From: Lysobacterales bacterium 63-13
GTDB lineage: Bacteria; Pseudomonadota; Gammaproteobacteria; Xanthomonadales; Rhodanobacteraceae
Direction of reading: 5' to 3'
Assembly: GCA_001899855.1 (NCBI GenBank)
Contig: MKWR01000025.1
Coordinates: forward strand, 1 to 64,000
Length of the DNA stretch: 64,000 bases
Position numbers and translations under genes: made by a program. This document shows, one piece after another, positions 9,569 to 18,893 of this stretch (position 1 is the first letter of the stretch; each line of letters starts with the position of its first letter). Under the pieces are notes generated by a model that did not search any database, was not told the DNA's origin, and saw only the letters and a program-made list of their open reading frames with translations.

Positions 9569-10627
9569 TCACCAAGCCCGCGCGTACTGCTTTGGCACTT
9601 CGATCTGGACGCCGAGTTCCTTTGCGGCGCGGCGGGGCCAGTAGGGATCGCGGAGGAGTTCGCGGGCGAGCAGGACCATGTCGGCTTCGCCGTTTGCGAT
9701 GATCGCCTGGGCTTGTTGGGGTTCGGTGATGAGGCCGACTGCGCCGGTGGCGATGGCCGCTTCGCGCCGGATGCGTGCGGCGAATGGCACCTGATAGCCC
9801 GGGCCGAGCGTGATCGACTGATCGCGCGAAAGGCCGCCGCTGGATACATCGATCAGGTCGACGCCTTCGTTCCTGAGCAATCGGCACAGCTCGATGCTCT
9901 GTTCGATGTCCCAGCCACCGTCGACCCAGTCCGTGGCCGAAATGCGCACCAGCAAGGGCAGGCCTTCCGGCATCGCCGTGCGCGCGGCGGCAACCACGGC
10001 GCGGGTCAGGCGAATGCGGTTCTCGAAACTTCCACCCCATTTGTCATCGCGCTGATTGCTCAGCGGTGAGAGGAATTGATGCAGCAGGTAACCGTGCGCC
10101 GCATGGATTTCGATCACGCGAAAGCCGCAGTCGACCGAACGCCGCGTGGCCAGGCGGAATGCCTCGATGACGGCGGCGATTCCCGCCGCATCGAGCGCAA
10201 CGGGCTGCGGATAATCTTCCGCATAGGCAAGCGCTGACGGTGCCACCGTCAGCCAACCGCCATCGCCGACCTCGACCTTCGTCGCGCTTGACCATGGCGG
10301 CGCGGTGCTCGCCTTGCGCCCGGCGTGGGCAAGCTGGATGCCGGGTGCTGCGCCTTGCGCCTCAAGGAACGCGGCGATCGGTGCCCACGCCTCGGCCTGT
10401 TCGTCATTCCAGATTCCGGTATCCGCCGGTGAAATGCGTCCGCGCGCTTCGACTGCGGTGGCTTCCGCCAGCACGAGGCCCGCGCCGCCGACCGCGCGAC
10501 TGCCGAGATGGACCATGTGCCACGGCTGCGGCACGCCGTCGATGGCCGAGTATTCGCACATTGGCGAGACCGCGATGCGATTGCGCAGGGTCACATCGCG
10601 CAGGGAAAGGGCGTCAAACAGGTTCAT
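9569..10627 (-). CDS. namA: NADH:flavin oxidoreductase, old yellow enzyme (YqjM/NamA type)
   Basis: The 352-residue protein is an FMN-dependent TIM barrel of the old yellow enzyme family, reducing activated C=C bonds of enones and similar electrophiles with NAD(P)H. The N-terminus RNRIAVSPMCEYS carries the cysteine (C24) that defines the thermophilic-like YqjM branch. The substrate-binding histidine pair lies in EIHAAHGYLLHQFLSP. The phosphate-binding end shows GAVGLITEPQQA. It has no signal peptide. The ATG at 10627 is the natural start. The neighbouring alpha/beta hydrolase gene ends 57 nt upstream on the same strand, so the two may be co-transcribed. The physiological substrate is unknown. 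Confidence 0.92.
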   Translation of the reverse strand: MNLFDALSLRDVTLRNRIAVSPMCEYSAIDGVPQPWHMVHLGSRAVGGAGLVLAEATAVEARGRISPADTGIWNDEQAEAWAPIAAFLEAQGAAPGIQLAHAGRKASTAPPWSSATKVEVGDGGWLTVAPSALAYAEDYPQPVALDAAGIAAVIEAFRLATRRSVDCGFRVIEIHAAHGYLLHQFLSPLSNQRDDKWGGSFENRIRLTRAVVAAARTAMPEGLPLLVRISATDWVDGGWDIEQSIELCRLLRNEGVDLIDVSSGGLSRDQSITLGPGYQVPFAARIRREAAIATGAVGLITEPQQAQAIIANGEADMVLLARELLRDPYWPRRAAKELGVQIEVPKQYARAW

Positions 10628-10684
10628 GCAAACTCCGAAGTTGCTTGTGCGGGATGCGCTGGCCGATTGCCTCGCGCTGCTGGA

Positions 10685-11560
10685 TCAATCGAACCTGCGC
10701 AGCCATTCTGCCATGCGCTCGGCAACCGGTTGCGGGTCCTTCAGCCAAGAGAAATGTTTGGCGAGGCCCGAGGAGAAATCGCCCGGGGCAAGCAGCTCGC
10801 GCGCCAGCGGCGCACTCTGGAATTTGCCGAGCAGCCATTCGAATGATGCTTCCGGGCAAAACGTGTCCTCGCTCAGTCGAATGCCGAGTACCGGCTGTGC
10901 ATAGCCGGCCAGTGCCTGCTCGGAATCACGGCCATCCGCCGTGTCCTGATAGCGCCCCGTGCGTGCGGTGCGCGCCCAATCGCGCATCAGCGTCCGCGCT
11001 TCGCGACCGGCGAAGCCGAGGCGCTTGCCCGGGTAGTAGCCGCAAATCGCCGTGACCAGGGCCATCATCAACGGCACGATGCGCAGGATCCTGCGCATGC
11101 GACCGTGAAATGCTCGCCAGTACGGCGAGCCGCTGGCAACAAAGGCGAATCCTGCGATCGATTGCGGATTCAAGGCCGCAAACAGCGCCGCGAGTTGTCC
11201 ACCGAGGCTGTGCCCGGCGATGATCCAGCGCAAATCCGGGTGCGCTTCGCCGGCAGCGGCCAGGCTGGCGGGAATGTCTTCGGAAAGGAGTTCGTCATAG
11301 CCCCAGTCGCACGCGCGCGATGCGCGCCGATCGCTGGATCCGGCACCGCGCCATTCGTGCACCGCGATCGCCACGCCTTGCTCGGCAAGTGCAGTCGCGA
11401 ACGCCTCGTAATGACGCGCGCCGACGCCGAGTGCCGGCAACCAGAGCACGCCGATGCGCGCCGTCGACGGCACTGCCATGAGCAGATCCGCTGCGGCGCC
11501 GTCGGCCGAGTGCACGCGCAGGGATTTCAATTCAGGTCGGGCGTTTTCCTGCGCGGGCAT
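10685..11560 (-). CDS. Alpha/beta hydrolase (COG4757-like)
   Basis: The 291-residue protein has an alpha/beta hydrolase fold with the nucleophile elbow AGHSLGG (S118) and the preceding strand-turn VHEWRGAGSSDR. The C-terminal histidine probably lies in AKHFSWLKDP. A cap of helices with several hydrophobic residues (RILRIVPLMMALVTAI) may contact membranes or lipid-like substrates. There is no signal peptide. It is followed by the old yellow enzyme gene on the same strand and preceded after 15 nt by a lipoprotein gene, suggesting a small operon, but no pathway is evident. Substrate unknown. Confidence 0.85.
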   Translation of the reverse strand: MPAQENARPELKSLRVHSADGAAADLLMAVPSTARIGVLWLPALGVGARHYEAFATALAEQGVAIAVHEWRGAGSSDRRASRACDWGYDELLSEDIPASLAAAGEAHPDLRWIIAGHSLGGQLAALFAALNPQSIAGFAFVASGSPYWRAFHGRMRRILRIVPLMMALVTAICGYYPGKRLGFAGREARTLMRDWARTARTGRYQDTADGRDSEQALAGYAQPVLGIRLSEDTFCPEASFEWLLGKFQSAPLARELLAPGDFSSGLAKHFSWLKDPQPVAERMAEWLRRFD

Positions 11561-11575
11561 CGATGTGCCGCTGCT

Positions 11576-12274
11576 TCAGGGCGCGGCCAGGCCACGCCAG
11601 GCGCAGCCCTTGAATGACTGGCCGTTGGCATCGACCACGATCGACCAGCCAAACACGGTGCCGGTCATCGCCTCGCTGCAGGCTTCGGCGCGCAGGCGGA
11701 CAGTGAATGCCGCATCCTTGTCGGCAAGGCGCAGGCTCAGTCCATCCGCGTCATCTGCAAGGCCGGCATAGGCATGGACTTCAGGCGCAGCGTTTGGCCC
11801 GGCAATGAAGGTTGCCGCGGCTGGAGTCACTTCGAGATTCCACAGGACGTCGGTGCCGCGCGCGCCGAGGATGATGTCGCCAAGGCGCGATTCGCAATTC
11901 CAGGCATCGCCCGAAATCAGGTTGAAGCGGCCGATCTCGACTGCATCGCGGCCGCGCAAATTGCCCTCGGCCATGAGGAAGCGAGGCCGATCCTGCTTCG
12001 CGTTCTCCTGCGCAAGAGCGTCGGCGGTTGCCGGATCGATCGATGCCAGGGTGCGCCGCGAGGTTTCGCCACAGGCGGTGAACAAGCCGCCATCGCGTGA
12101 TTCGTGGTAGCCGCGCAGGAACAGCGCGGGCTGGCTGCTTGATGGCACGACATCATCGGCTGCCGGCGCGCTCTCCACGAGCGGGCTCTCAGGCGGCGGC
12201 GCGGAATCCGGCGTGCAGGCCGCAAGCAGCAGCGCGCCCGCCACGGCAACGCTGCATGAAGACAGGGGACTCAT
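11576..12274 (-). CDS. Putative lipoprotein, COG3650-like
   Basis: The 232-residue protein opens with a lipoprotein signal ending in LLLAACTPDS, lipidated cysteine C20, followed by a proline/serine linker (PDSAPPPESPLVE). The mature region contains SLRLADKDAAFTVRLRAE and ends MTGTVFGWSIVVDANGQSFK then GCAWRGLAAP. That ending, with its conserved cysteine, resembles the small heat-resistant-agglutinin/COG3650 outer-membrane lipoproteins. Function is unknown. It is first in a possible three-gene run with the hydrolase and the reductase. The RRM gene ends 30 nt upstream on the same strand. Confidence 0.7.
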   Translation of the reverse strand: MSPLSSCSVAVAGALLLAACTPDSAPPPESPLVESAPAADDVVPSSSQPALFLRGYHESRDGGLFTACGETSRRTLASIDPATADALAQENAKQDRPRFLMAEGNLRGRDAVEIGRFNLISGDAWNCESRLGDIILGARGTDVLWNLEVTPAAATFIAGPNAAPEVHAYAGLADDADGLSLRLADKDAAFTVRLRAEACSEAMTGTVFGWSIVVDANGQSFKGCAWRGLAAP

Positions 12275-12304
12275 CGAGTGCTGGCCGTTGCAAGCAGGCT
12301 CGAA

Positions 12305-12568
12305 TCAGCGACGTCCGCCGCGCGCGGGACGCGCACTGGCAAGGCCGACGCGCAAGGTGCCACCTTCCTGGAAGCTGCCGTCAAGACCGGCAATCGCGGC
12401 ACGCGCTTCATGCCCTTCCATGGCCAGCTCGGCAAATCCCTTGCACTCGTTCTTGAACGGGTCCATTGCCATCTTCAGCTTGTGCACGCGGCCGAACTTC
12501 CCGAACATCTCGTTGAGGGAACTCTCGGTCGTGTCGCGCGGCAATCCACGCACGTTCAGTGTGATCAT
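12305..12568 (-). CDS. Small RNA-recognition-motif (RRM) protein
   Basis: The 87-residue protein is a single RRM domain. The RNP2 strand is ITLNVRGLP at the start, and RNP1 is KGFAELAM near residue 43, lacking the usual aromatic at two positions. It ends in a basic, glycine-arginine tail (ARPARGGRR). Bacterial single-RRM proteins of this size bind RNA and are often cold-responsive. Its position next to a cold-shock gene fits that, but a strong terminator separates the two. The ATG at 12568 follows an AGGTG ribosome-binding site. Confidence 0.85.
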   Translation of the reverse strand: MITLNVRGLPRDTTESSLNEMFGKFGRVHKLKMAMDPFKNECKGFAELAMEGHEARAAIAGLDGSFQEGGTLRVGLASARPARGGRR

Positions 12569-12626
12569 CTTGGCACCTCATCTTTGAGCGAATTCCGTAT
12601 CTTGTAGCGGAATCCGGAAAAACAAC

Positions 12627-12654
12627 GGGGCCGCGACGCGAACGTCGCGGCCCC
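12627..12654 (-). terminator. Rho-independent terminator of the cold-shock gene
   Basis: GGGGCCGCGACG (12627-12638) and CGTCGCGGCCCC (12643-12654) form a perfect 12-bp stem closed by a CGAA tetraloop. On the minus strand the stem is followed by GTTGTTTTTCC, so it acts for transcripts coming from the cold-shock gene. Confidence 0.9.
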
Positions 12655-12673
12655 GACGACTGGATCCGGCAAC

Positions 12674-12883
12674 TCAGACGGGCGTTACATTTTCAGCCTG
12701 CAAGCCCTTCTCGCCCTGCACGACCTTGAAGCTCACCTTCTGGCCTTCCTGCAGGGTCTTGAAACCGCTCCCGTTGATGGCGCGAAAATGGACGAATACA
12801 TCGGGACCATTTTCACGACTGATGAAACCAAATCCCTTGCTTTCGTTGAACCACTTGACGGTCCCGACTTCTTGATCCGACAT
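12674..12883 (-). CDS. Cold-shock domain protein (CspA family)
   Basis: The 69-residue protein is a single cold-shock OB fold. RNP1 is [11 protein letters not shown] and RNP2 is DVFVHFRAI, and the domain starts with [12 protein letters not shown]. Such proteins bind single-stranded RNA/DNA and melt RNA structure, either at low temperature or constitutively. The ATG at 12883 follows GTGGAGACAAGC, a good ribosome-binding site. An in-frame upstream ATG at 12961 would add an unrelated leader and was rejected. About 210 bp separate it from the iscA stop, leaving room for the long leader usual in csp genes. A strong terminator follows. Confidence 0.95.
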   Translation of the reverse strand: MSDQEVGTVKWFNESKGFGFISRENGPDVFVHFRAINGSGFKTLQEGQKVSFKVVQGEKGLQAENVTPV

Positions 12884-13093
12884 GCTTGTCTCCACTGATC
12901 GATAGTGCTCAACGGCCCTGGTGACAGCGGCCCCACGACTGTAAAAGCGGGTGGCGAGCAACGGGCAATGGAGCAGCGGAAACTTCGCGGCATCGGCCCA
13001 CGGCTTCGCAACCGTGCAATACAGCGGATTCGAGTCTAACCGAGAATTCTGAACGATGCGAACACGCGCGCGGGCGGCAAAATCCCAGCGCGA

Positions 13094-13435
13094 TCAGGCC
13101 TTTGCGTCGACCGTGAAGCTCTCGCCGCAGCCGCATTCGCCGGTGACGTTCGGGTTGTGGAACACGAACGCGGCGTTCAGGCCCTGGCGCCGGTAGTCGA
13201 TTTCAGTGCCCTCGACAAACGGCAGCGCCTTGCCATCGACGAGAACGCGGATGCCATCGAGATCGAACACGCTGTCGTTCTCGGCGACGTCCCGGGCCAG
13301 ATCGACGGTGTAGGCATATCCCGAGCAGCCGGTGCGCTTGATGCCGAAGCGCACGCCGATCGCCGAAGGATCGTTGGCAAGAAAGCGTTGCATGCGCTCA
13401 AGCGCGGCGGAGGTGAGCTGGATCGGCATGGTCAT
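13094..13435 (-). CDS. iscA: Iron-sulfur cluster assembly protein, HesB/IscA family
   Basis: The 113-residue A-type carrier delivers Fe-S clusters to apoproteins. All three ligand cysteines are present: C37 in RTGCSGYAY, and C101 and C103 in GECGCGESF. The phrase [16 protein letters not shown] matches IscA better than ErpA or SufA, but no isc operon is next to it, so a general A-type carrier is the safe reading. ATG 13435 (MTMPIQLTS) is preferred over the ATG ten codons upstream. It is divergent from asnS with 216 bp between starts. Confidence 0.88.
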   Translation of the reverse strand: MTMPIQLTSAALERMQRFLANDPSAIGVRFGIKRTGCSGYAYTVDLARDVAENDSVFDLDGIRVLVDGKALPFVEGTEIDYRRQGLNAAFVFHNPNVTGECGCGESFTVDAKA

Positions 13436-13651
13436 GGTCGTTTGGCGGAAGGCACTGCGCGGCAAAGTCTAGCACCGCGTGTCCCCGACAGATCTTGGCG
13501 CTCACCTGCAATTCAAGTCCCGAGCCGGATTCAGATGCCTCCGCCCGACGCGCCCACGCGCCTCCGCAATACCCCGCTATCCGCTATGATGCGCGGTTTC
13601 CAGCGATCCGCATGGCGGATCAACAGCCTCGAATCACGGAGCAAGCAGCGC

Positions 13652-15051
<1,400 letters not shown>

Positions 15052-15052
<1 letters not shown>

Positions 15053-15351
15053 TGCACGCCGCCCGTGAGTTCATGTTGCTGGCCGGCCTCGGTTTCTTCG
15101 TCGCCGGCCTCACCACCTACCTGATGACGTGGATCCTGGTTGTCGTGCACCTGCGTGACCATCACCCGCAGGAACGCGCCCGCATTGGCGGCTTCATGTT
15201 CACGCCGCGCGCGTTCGGCTGGTTCCTCATGCGTCGCTACGTTGCCCTGGGCGACCGATCGTTGAGTGGACTGGCCCGACTCGGCGCCATCGGCGCTTGG
15301 TCGATCGTGCTCGGCATCCTCGCCGTCATCGCATCGAAGGCACTGGGATGA
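15052..15351 (+). CDS. Small two-helix membrane protein
   Basis: The 99-residue product is not recognised. Two hydrophobic stretches, about residues 8-32 (MLLAGLGFFVAGLTTYLMTW) and 78-96 (GAIGAWSIVLGILAVIASKA), suggest an inner-membrane hairpin joined by a basic loop. Its ATG overlaps the asnS stop and its own stop overlaps the next start (ATGA at 15348-15351), so asnS and two small genes form a coupled operon. No catalytic residues are apparent. Confidence 0.7.
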
Positions 15352-15698
15352 ACGAGCCGCCCGACATGAATGATGATTTCGAAACCGACCTGGATTCCAG
15401 CCCGCCCAGCGAATGGTGGGTTGCCATCATCGGCGATACCCTGGTCTGGGCACGGCTCGATGTCCTGCCCTCGGGGATTGCCGAAATCTTCGATTCGAGC
15501 GGCGAACGCCCCCGCTATGACGACGAACAGCATGCGCGCATGGCCCTGCTCGATGCCGAATTCCGCGCCTTTGACGGGCTCGACGAGGAAGACGCCGCGA
15601 TCATGGGTTTCGACCTTGAATCGGTCGCGCCGCCGCACTCGAACGATGACGAGGAATTGCTCGCCCTGATGGTGCAGAAGCTCGCCCGCATCCAGTAG
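15348..15698 (+). CDS. Hypothetical acidic protein
   Basis: The 116-residue product is unknown. It is strongly acidic (NDDFETDLDSS, LDEEDAAIM, NDDEELLALM), has no signal peptide or membrane segment, and contains a tryptophan-rich strand EWWVAIIGDTLVWARLD. The ATG at 15348 overlaps the previous stop, which fixes the start and argues that the gene is translated. Its place at the end of the asnS operon does not suggest a role. Confidence 0.7.
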   Translation: MNEPPDMNDDFETDLDSSPPSEWWVAIIGDTLVWARLDVLPSGIAEIFDSSGERPRYDDEQHARMALLDAEFRAFDGLDEEDAAIMGFDLESVAPPHSNDDEELLALMVQKLARIQ

Positions 15699-15705
15699 GG
15701 TTTAT

Positions 15706-15749
15706 CCTTCTCCCCGTCGGGAGACGGTGGCACGCAGCGCCGGATGAGG
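15706..15749. repeat. Intergenic hairpin repeat (TCTCCC...GGGAGA type)
   Basis: TCTCCC (15709-15714) and GGGAGA (15719-15724) pair around CGTC, followed by CGGTGGCACGCAGCGCCGGATGAGG. The order 'CTTCTCCC hairpin, then GGTG...GCCGGATGAGG' is one I recall from many proteobacterial genomes as a dispersed intergenic element. Only one copy was seen here. Confidence 0.5.
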
Positions 15750-15848
15750 TTTCGACAACGCATGGCACCCGCAGCCTGACCGCTGTTGCAGCGCGACCCG
15801 GAGCTTCCATTCGACGCAAGTCTTCCCGGACACCAAACGAGGCACTCC

Positions 15849-16637
15849 ATGAATCTCGAACTGCTCGGCAAGCACGCGCTGGTCTGCGGCGCCTCCCAGG
15901 GCATCGGTCGCGCCACCGCCCATGAACTCGCCGCGCTTGGCGCGGATGTCACCGTGCTGGCACGTTCGGCCGAGGCGCTGGAAAAGGTCGTTGCCGAATT
16001 GCCACGCATCAACAGCGCACAAAAGCATGGCTACGTCGCCGTGGACATGAGCCGGCATGCCGAACTGCGTGCACGCATCGAAGCGGTTGCCAACGCCGAT
16101 GCCGTCAACATCTTCATCAACAACACCGGCGGCCCGCCGGGCGGCCCGGCCAGCACCGCTTCGACCGACGAATTCCTCAGCGCCTTCAACCAGCATCTGG
16201 TTGCCGCGCAGACCATCCTGCAGGCGATTCTTCCCGGCATGCAAGGCAGCGGCTACGGTCGCATCGTCAATGTCATCTCGACCTCGGTTAAGGAACCGAT
16301 CCGCAACCTCGGCGTCTCCAACACCATCCGCGGCGCGGTCGCCAGTTGGTCAAAGACCCTTGCCGGCGAACTCGGCCCGTTCGGCATCACCGTCAACAAC
16401 GTGCTGCCTGGCTACACGCGCACGCAACGCCTCGACCAGATCCTCGGTGACCGCGCCAGAGCCACCGGCAGCAGCGAGGAAAAGATCGCCGAAGGCATGC
16501 TCGCCGGCGTGCCGTTGCGACGCTTCGCCGAAGCCCAGGAAATCGCCAGCGTCATCGCCTTCCTCGCCTCCCCGGCCGCCGCCTACGTCAACGGCATCAA
16601 TGTCCCGGTCGATGGCGGGCGCACGCTGTCGCTGTAA
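15849..16637 (+). CDS. Short-chain dehydrogenase/reductase with atypical active site
   Basis: The 262-residue Rossmann-fold protein has the nucleotide-binding CGASQGIGRA (G14-G20) and the usual NNTGG strand. The Ser candidate is in NVISTSVKEP (residues 141-150). Where classical SDRs have YxxxK, this one reads SNTIRGAV (S157 to R161), so both catalytic Tyr and Lys are replaced. A subgroup annotated as FabG-like or glucose-dehydrogenase-like shares this sentence, so the gene is probably intact with changed chemistry. The C-terminus (INVPVDGGRTLSL) is normal for SDRs. ATG at 15849. It is not obviously in an operon. Confidence 0.85.
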   Translation: MNLELLGKHALVCGASQGIGRATAHELAALGADVTVLARSAEALEKVVAELPRINSAQKHGYVAVDMSRHAELRARIEAVANADAVNIFINNTGGPPGGPASTASTDEFLSAFNQHLVAAQTILQAILPGMQGSGYGRIVNVISTSVKEPIRNLGVSNTIRGAVASWSKTLAGELGPFGITVNNVLPGYTRTQRLDQILGDRARATGSSEEKIAEGMLAGVPLRRFAEAQEIASVIAFLASPAAAYVNGINVPVDGGRTLSL

Positions 16638-16809
16638 GGCGTCACTCGCCGATGACGCAATCAGTTCCTTGACCCGACCCGCGCGGAAACGAGTGCCAAT
16701 GTGGTGAATGCTTGCAAATACACCGCTGCGGCGTTCCAATGCGGACGCTGCCGGATGACCCCGGCCGCCAGGTGATCCGTAACGATGCCGCCAGACAGGG
16801 AGTTCGACC

Positions 16810-18324
16810 ATGCCTGCATTGCTCGTCATCTTTGTCCACGGCTGGAGCGTCACCAATACCGACACCTACGGCGAATTGCCGGCGCGGCTGATCGCCGAAT
16901 CGGCAAGGTCGGGCGGCCCCGCACTCGACGTCCAGCACATTTACCTCGGCCAATACGTGAGCTTCCGTGATGAAGTGCGCCTCGCCGACATCTCCCGCGC
17001 CTTCGATGCCGCACTGGGTGGCGTATTGAAGGATGCCGGGGCCAACCGGCGCTTCGTCTGCATCACGCATTCGACGGGTGGGCCGGTGGTCCGCGACTGG
17101 TTCGATCGCATCTACGTGCAGGGCAAGCGCATCGCCGAGTGTCCGATGAGCCACCTGATCATGCTCGCCCCGGCCAACTTCGGCTCGGCACTCGCGCAAC
17201 TCGGCAAGACGCGCCTGGCCGCGATCAAGGCCTGGTTTGACGGCGTCGAACCGGGCCAGGGCGTGCTTGACTGGCTGGAACTCGGCAGTCCGGAGGCCTG
17301 TGCGCTCAACCTGCGCTGGATCGATGACTATCCGAAGCTGAAACTCACCGAGGGCGCGAATCCACTGTTCCAGTTTGTCCTCAGTGGCGACACCATCGAC
17401 CGCAAGCTCTACGATTTCGTCAATCCCTACACCGGCGAAATCGGTTCGGATGGCGTGGTGCGCCTGGCCGCGGCCAATCTCAATGCCACCCATATCGTCT
17501 TTGAGCAGCCGGCGGTGCAAGCCGGCGAGGCCCTGCCCTCGGCACGCAAACGCCTGCGCAGCCTGCTCAAGGTCTCATCCCGGCGCGCCGCGACTACCGC
17601 GTTCAAGATCATCGCCGGCGCATCCCATTCCGGCGAATCGAAAGGAATCATGCGCAGCGTGCACAACGATGGCATCGCCCACGTCACCGTCGATGCCATC
17701 CTGCGCTGCCTGCAGACCAGGGATGCGACCGCCTATGCTGCCCTCTGCGCCGCATTTGCCATGGAAAACGCGGCGCGCCAGGATGTCGGCAGCCGCCTGG
17801 AAGTGGAAAAAGTGCCCGTCCTGCCCGACCGCACCTACATCCACGATCCGCGTTCGATGGTGATCTTCCGTCTGCTCGATGCGCAGCAATTGGGCACGCC
17901 CGACGTGAAAGTCCTGCTCACCGCCGGGCCGAACAACGATCCGAACCAGCTGCCGGAAAACTTCCTCGCCGATCGCCAGTTCAACAAGCGCTCGGGCAAC
18001 CTGACCTTTTTCCTCAACCACGCGGCGCTGGCCGGATGTCCGCCCATTCCGGACCTGAAGGCAGACAGCATCGCGCGCCCTGCCCTGATTCCACGCCAAC
18101 CCTATGGTTTGCGCATCCAGCCGCGTGATGGCGATGCCTTTGTCGAGTACTGGGCCGCCGAGTTGCATGCCAACGTGCAGGACCTGCTGCCGCTGATCCC
18201 GCCCAACGAGACAACCATAATCGACATCCGCCTGACCCGCGTCGTCCGCGAAGGCGTGTTCCGCCTGACCCGCCAGCTTGCTCCGCGCAGCTTCAGGAAT
18301 CCCGAGCCAGGCGGTGCGCTGTAA
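16810..18324 (+). CDS. Lipase/PGAP1-like alpha/beta hydrolase
   Basis: The 504-residue protein starts with an alpha/beta hydrolase core: IFVHGWSVTN (oxyanion region, residues 7-16) and the elbow ITHSTGGPVVRDW with S88. The first glycine of GxSxG is replaced by threonine, as in some PGAP1/LCAT-like lipases. The catalytic histidine may be in GASHSGESKG (about residue 274). A ~200-residue C-terminal part is beta-rich and not recognised. There is no signal peptide, so it is cytoplasmic or exported by a specialised route. A role as a phospholipase is plausible; a type VI effector is possible, but no secretion gene is nearby. Confidence 0.65.
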   Translation: MPALLVIFVHGWSVTNTDTYGELPARLIAESARSGGPALDVQHIYLGQYVSFRDEVRLADISRAFDAALGGVLKDAGANRRFVCITHSTGGPVVRDWFDRIYVQGKRIAECPMSHLIMLAPANFGSALAQLGKTRLAAIKAWFDGVEPGQGVLDWLELGSPEACALNLRWIDDYPKLKLTEGANPLFQFVLSGDTIDRKLYDFVNPYTGEIGSDGVVRLAAANLNATHIVFEQPAVQAGEALPSARKRLRSLLKVSSRRAATTAFKIIAGASHSGESKGIMRSVHNDGIAHVTVDAILRCLQTRDATAYAALCAAFAMENAARQDVGSRLEVEKVPVLPDRTYIHDPRSMVIFRLLDAQQLGTPDVKVLLTAGPNNDPNQLPENFLADRQFNKRSGNLTFFLNHAALAGCPPIPDLKADSIARPALIPRQPYGLRIQPRDGDAFVEYWAAELHANVQDLLPLIPPNETTIIDIRLTRVVREGVFRLTRQLAPRSFRNPEPGGAL

Positions 18325-18366
18325 CCCGGCTTCGCCGGAATCCCGGCCTCTCGACCGTGCGCGTCG

Positions 18367-18837
18367 TCAGCCGCCTGCCTGGCCGACGACCGCGATGCAC
18401 TCCACCTCGACGCGCGCGCCCAGGGCCAGGCCACTGCCGGCAAATGCGCTGCGCGCCGGATAGCGCTTGTCGAAGAAGCCGCGATAGACCTCGTTGAACG
18501 CCGGCCATTCCTTGATATCGGCCAACATCACCGTGCATTTGACGATGTCGCTCATCGAGTGCCCGTGTTCGGCAAGCAGGTCCTTGATGTTCTGCATGGC
18601 CTGTTGCGACTCCCTGGCGATGCCGCCTTCGACCAGCTTGCCGGTCTGCGGATCGGTGCCGATCTGGCCGGACAGGTACAGGGTGTGATCGACCTGCACC
18701 GCCTGCGAGAACGGATAGTTGGCGGCCTTGGCCTTTTCCGAATTGATGAATGTCACTTTCGGCTGTTGCCCTGCCTCGGCCAGCGCGGAAAGCAGGATCA
18801 CACCGGCAAGCAGGGCAACTTTCAGCAAGATGTTCAT
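18367..18837 (-). CDS. Exported RidA (YjgF/YER057c/UK114) family protein
   Basis: RidA enzymes hydrolyse reactive 2-imino or enamine acids made by PLP enzymes. Here the domain (YPFSQAVQVD, LYLSGQIGTD, CTVMLADIKEW) keeps the key arginine (R129 in YPARSAF) and the glutamate in VEVECIAV, so it should be active. Unusually it carries a signal peptide (MNILLKVALLAGVILLSALA, cleaved after EA), placing it in the periplasm. The 156-residue start at ATG 18837 was chosen for that signal. It follows the MscK-type channel gene by 56 nt on the same strand and is probably co-transcribed with it. Confidence 0.85.
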   Translation of the reverse strand: MNILLKVALLAGVILLSALAEAGQQPKVTFINSEKAKAANYPFSQAVQVDHTLYLSGQIGTDPQTGKLVEGGIARESQQAMQNIKDLLAEHGHSMSDIVKCTVMLADIKEWPAFNEVYRGFFDKRYPARSAFAGSGLALGARVEVECIAVVGQAGG

Positions 18838-18893
18838 GCGCGTTTCCTCTGATGGAAGCAGTGGTGAAGCTTGTTGCCCGACTGGCTGCAGCC

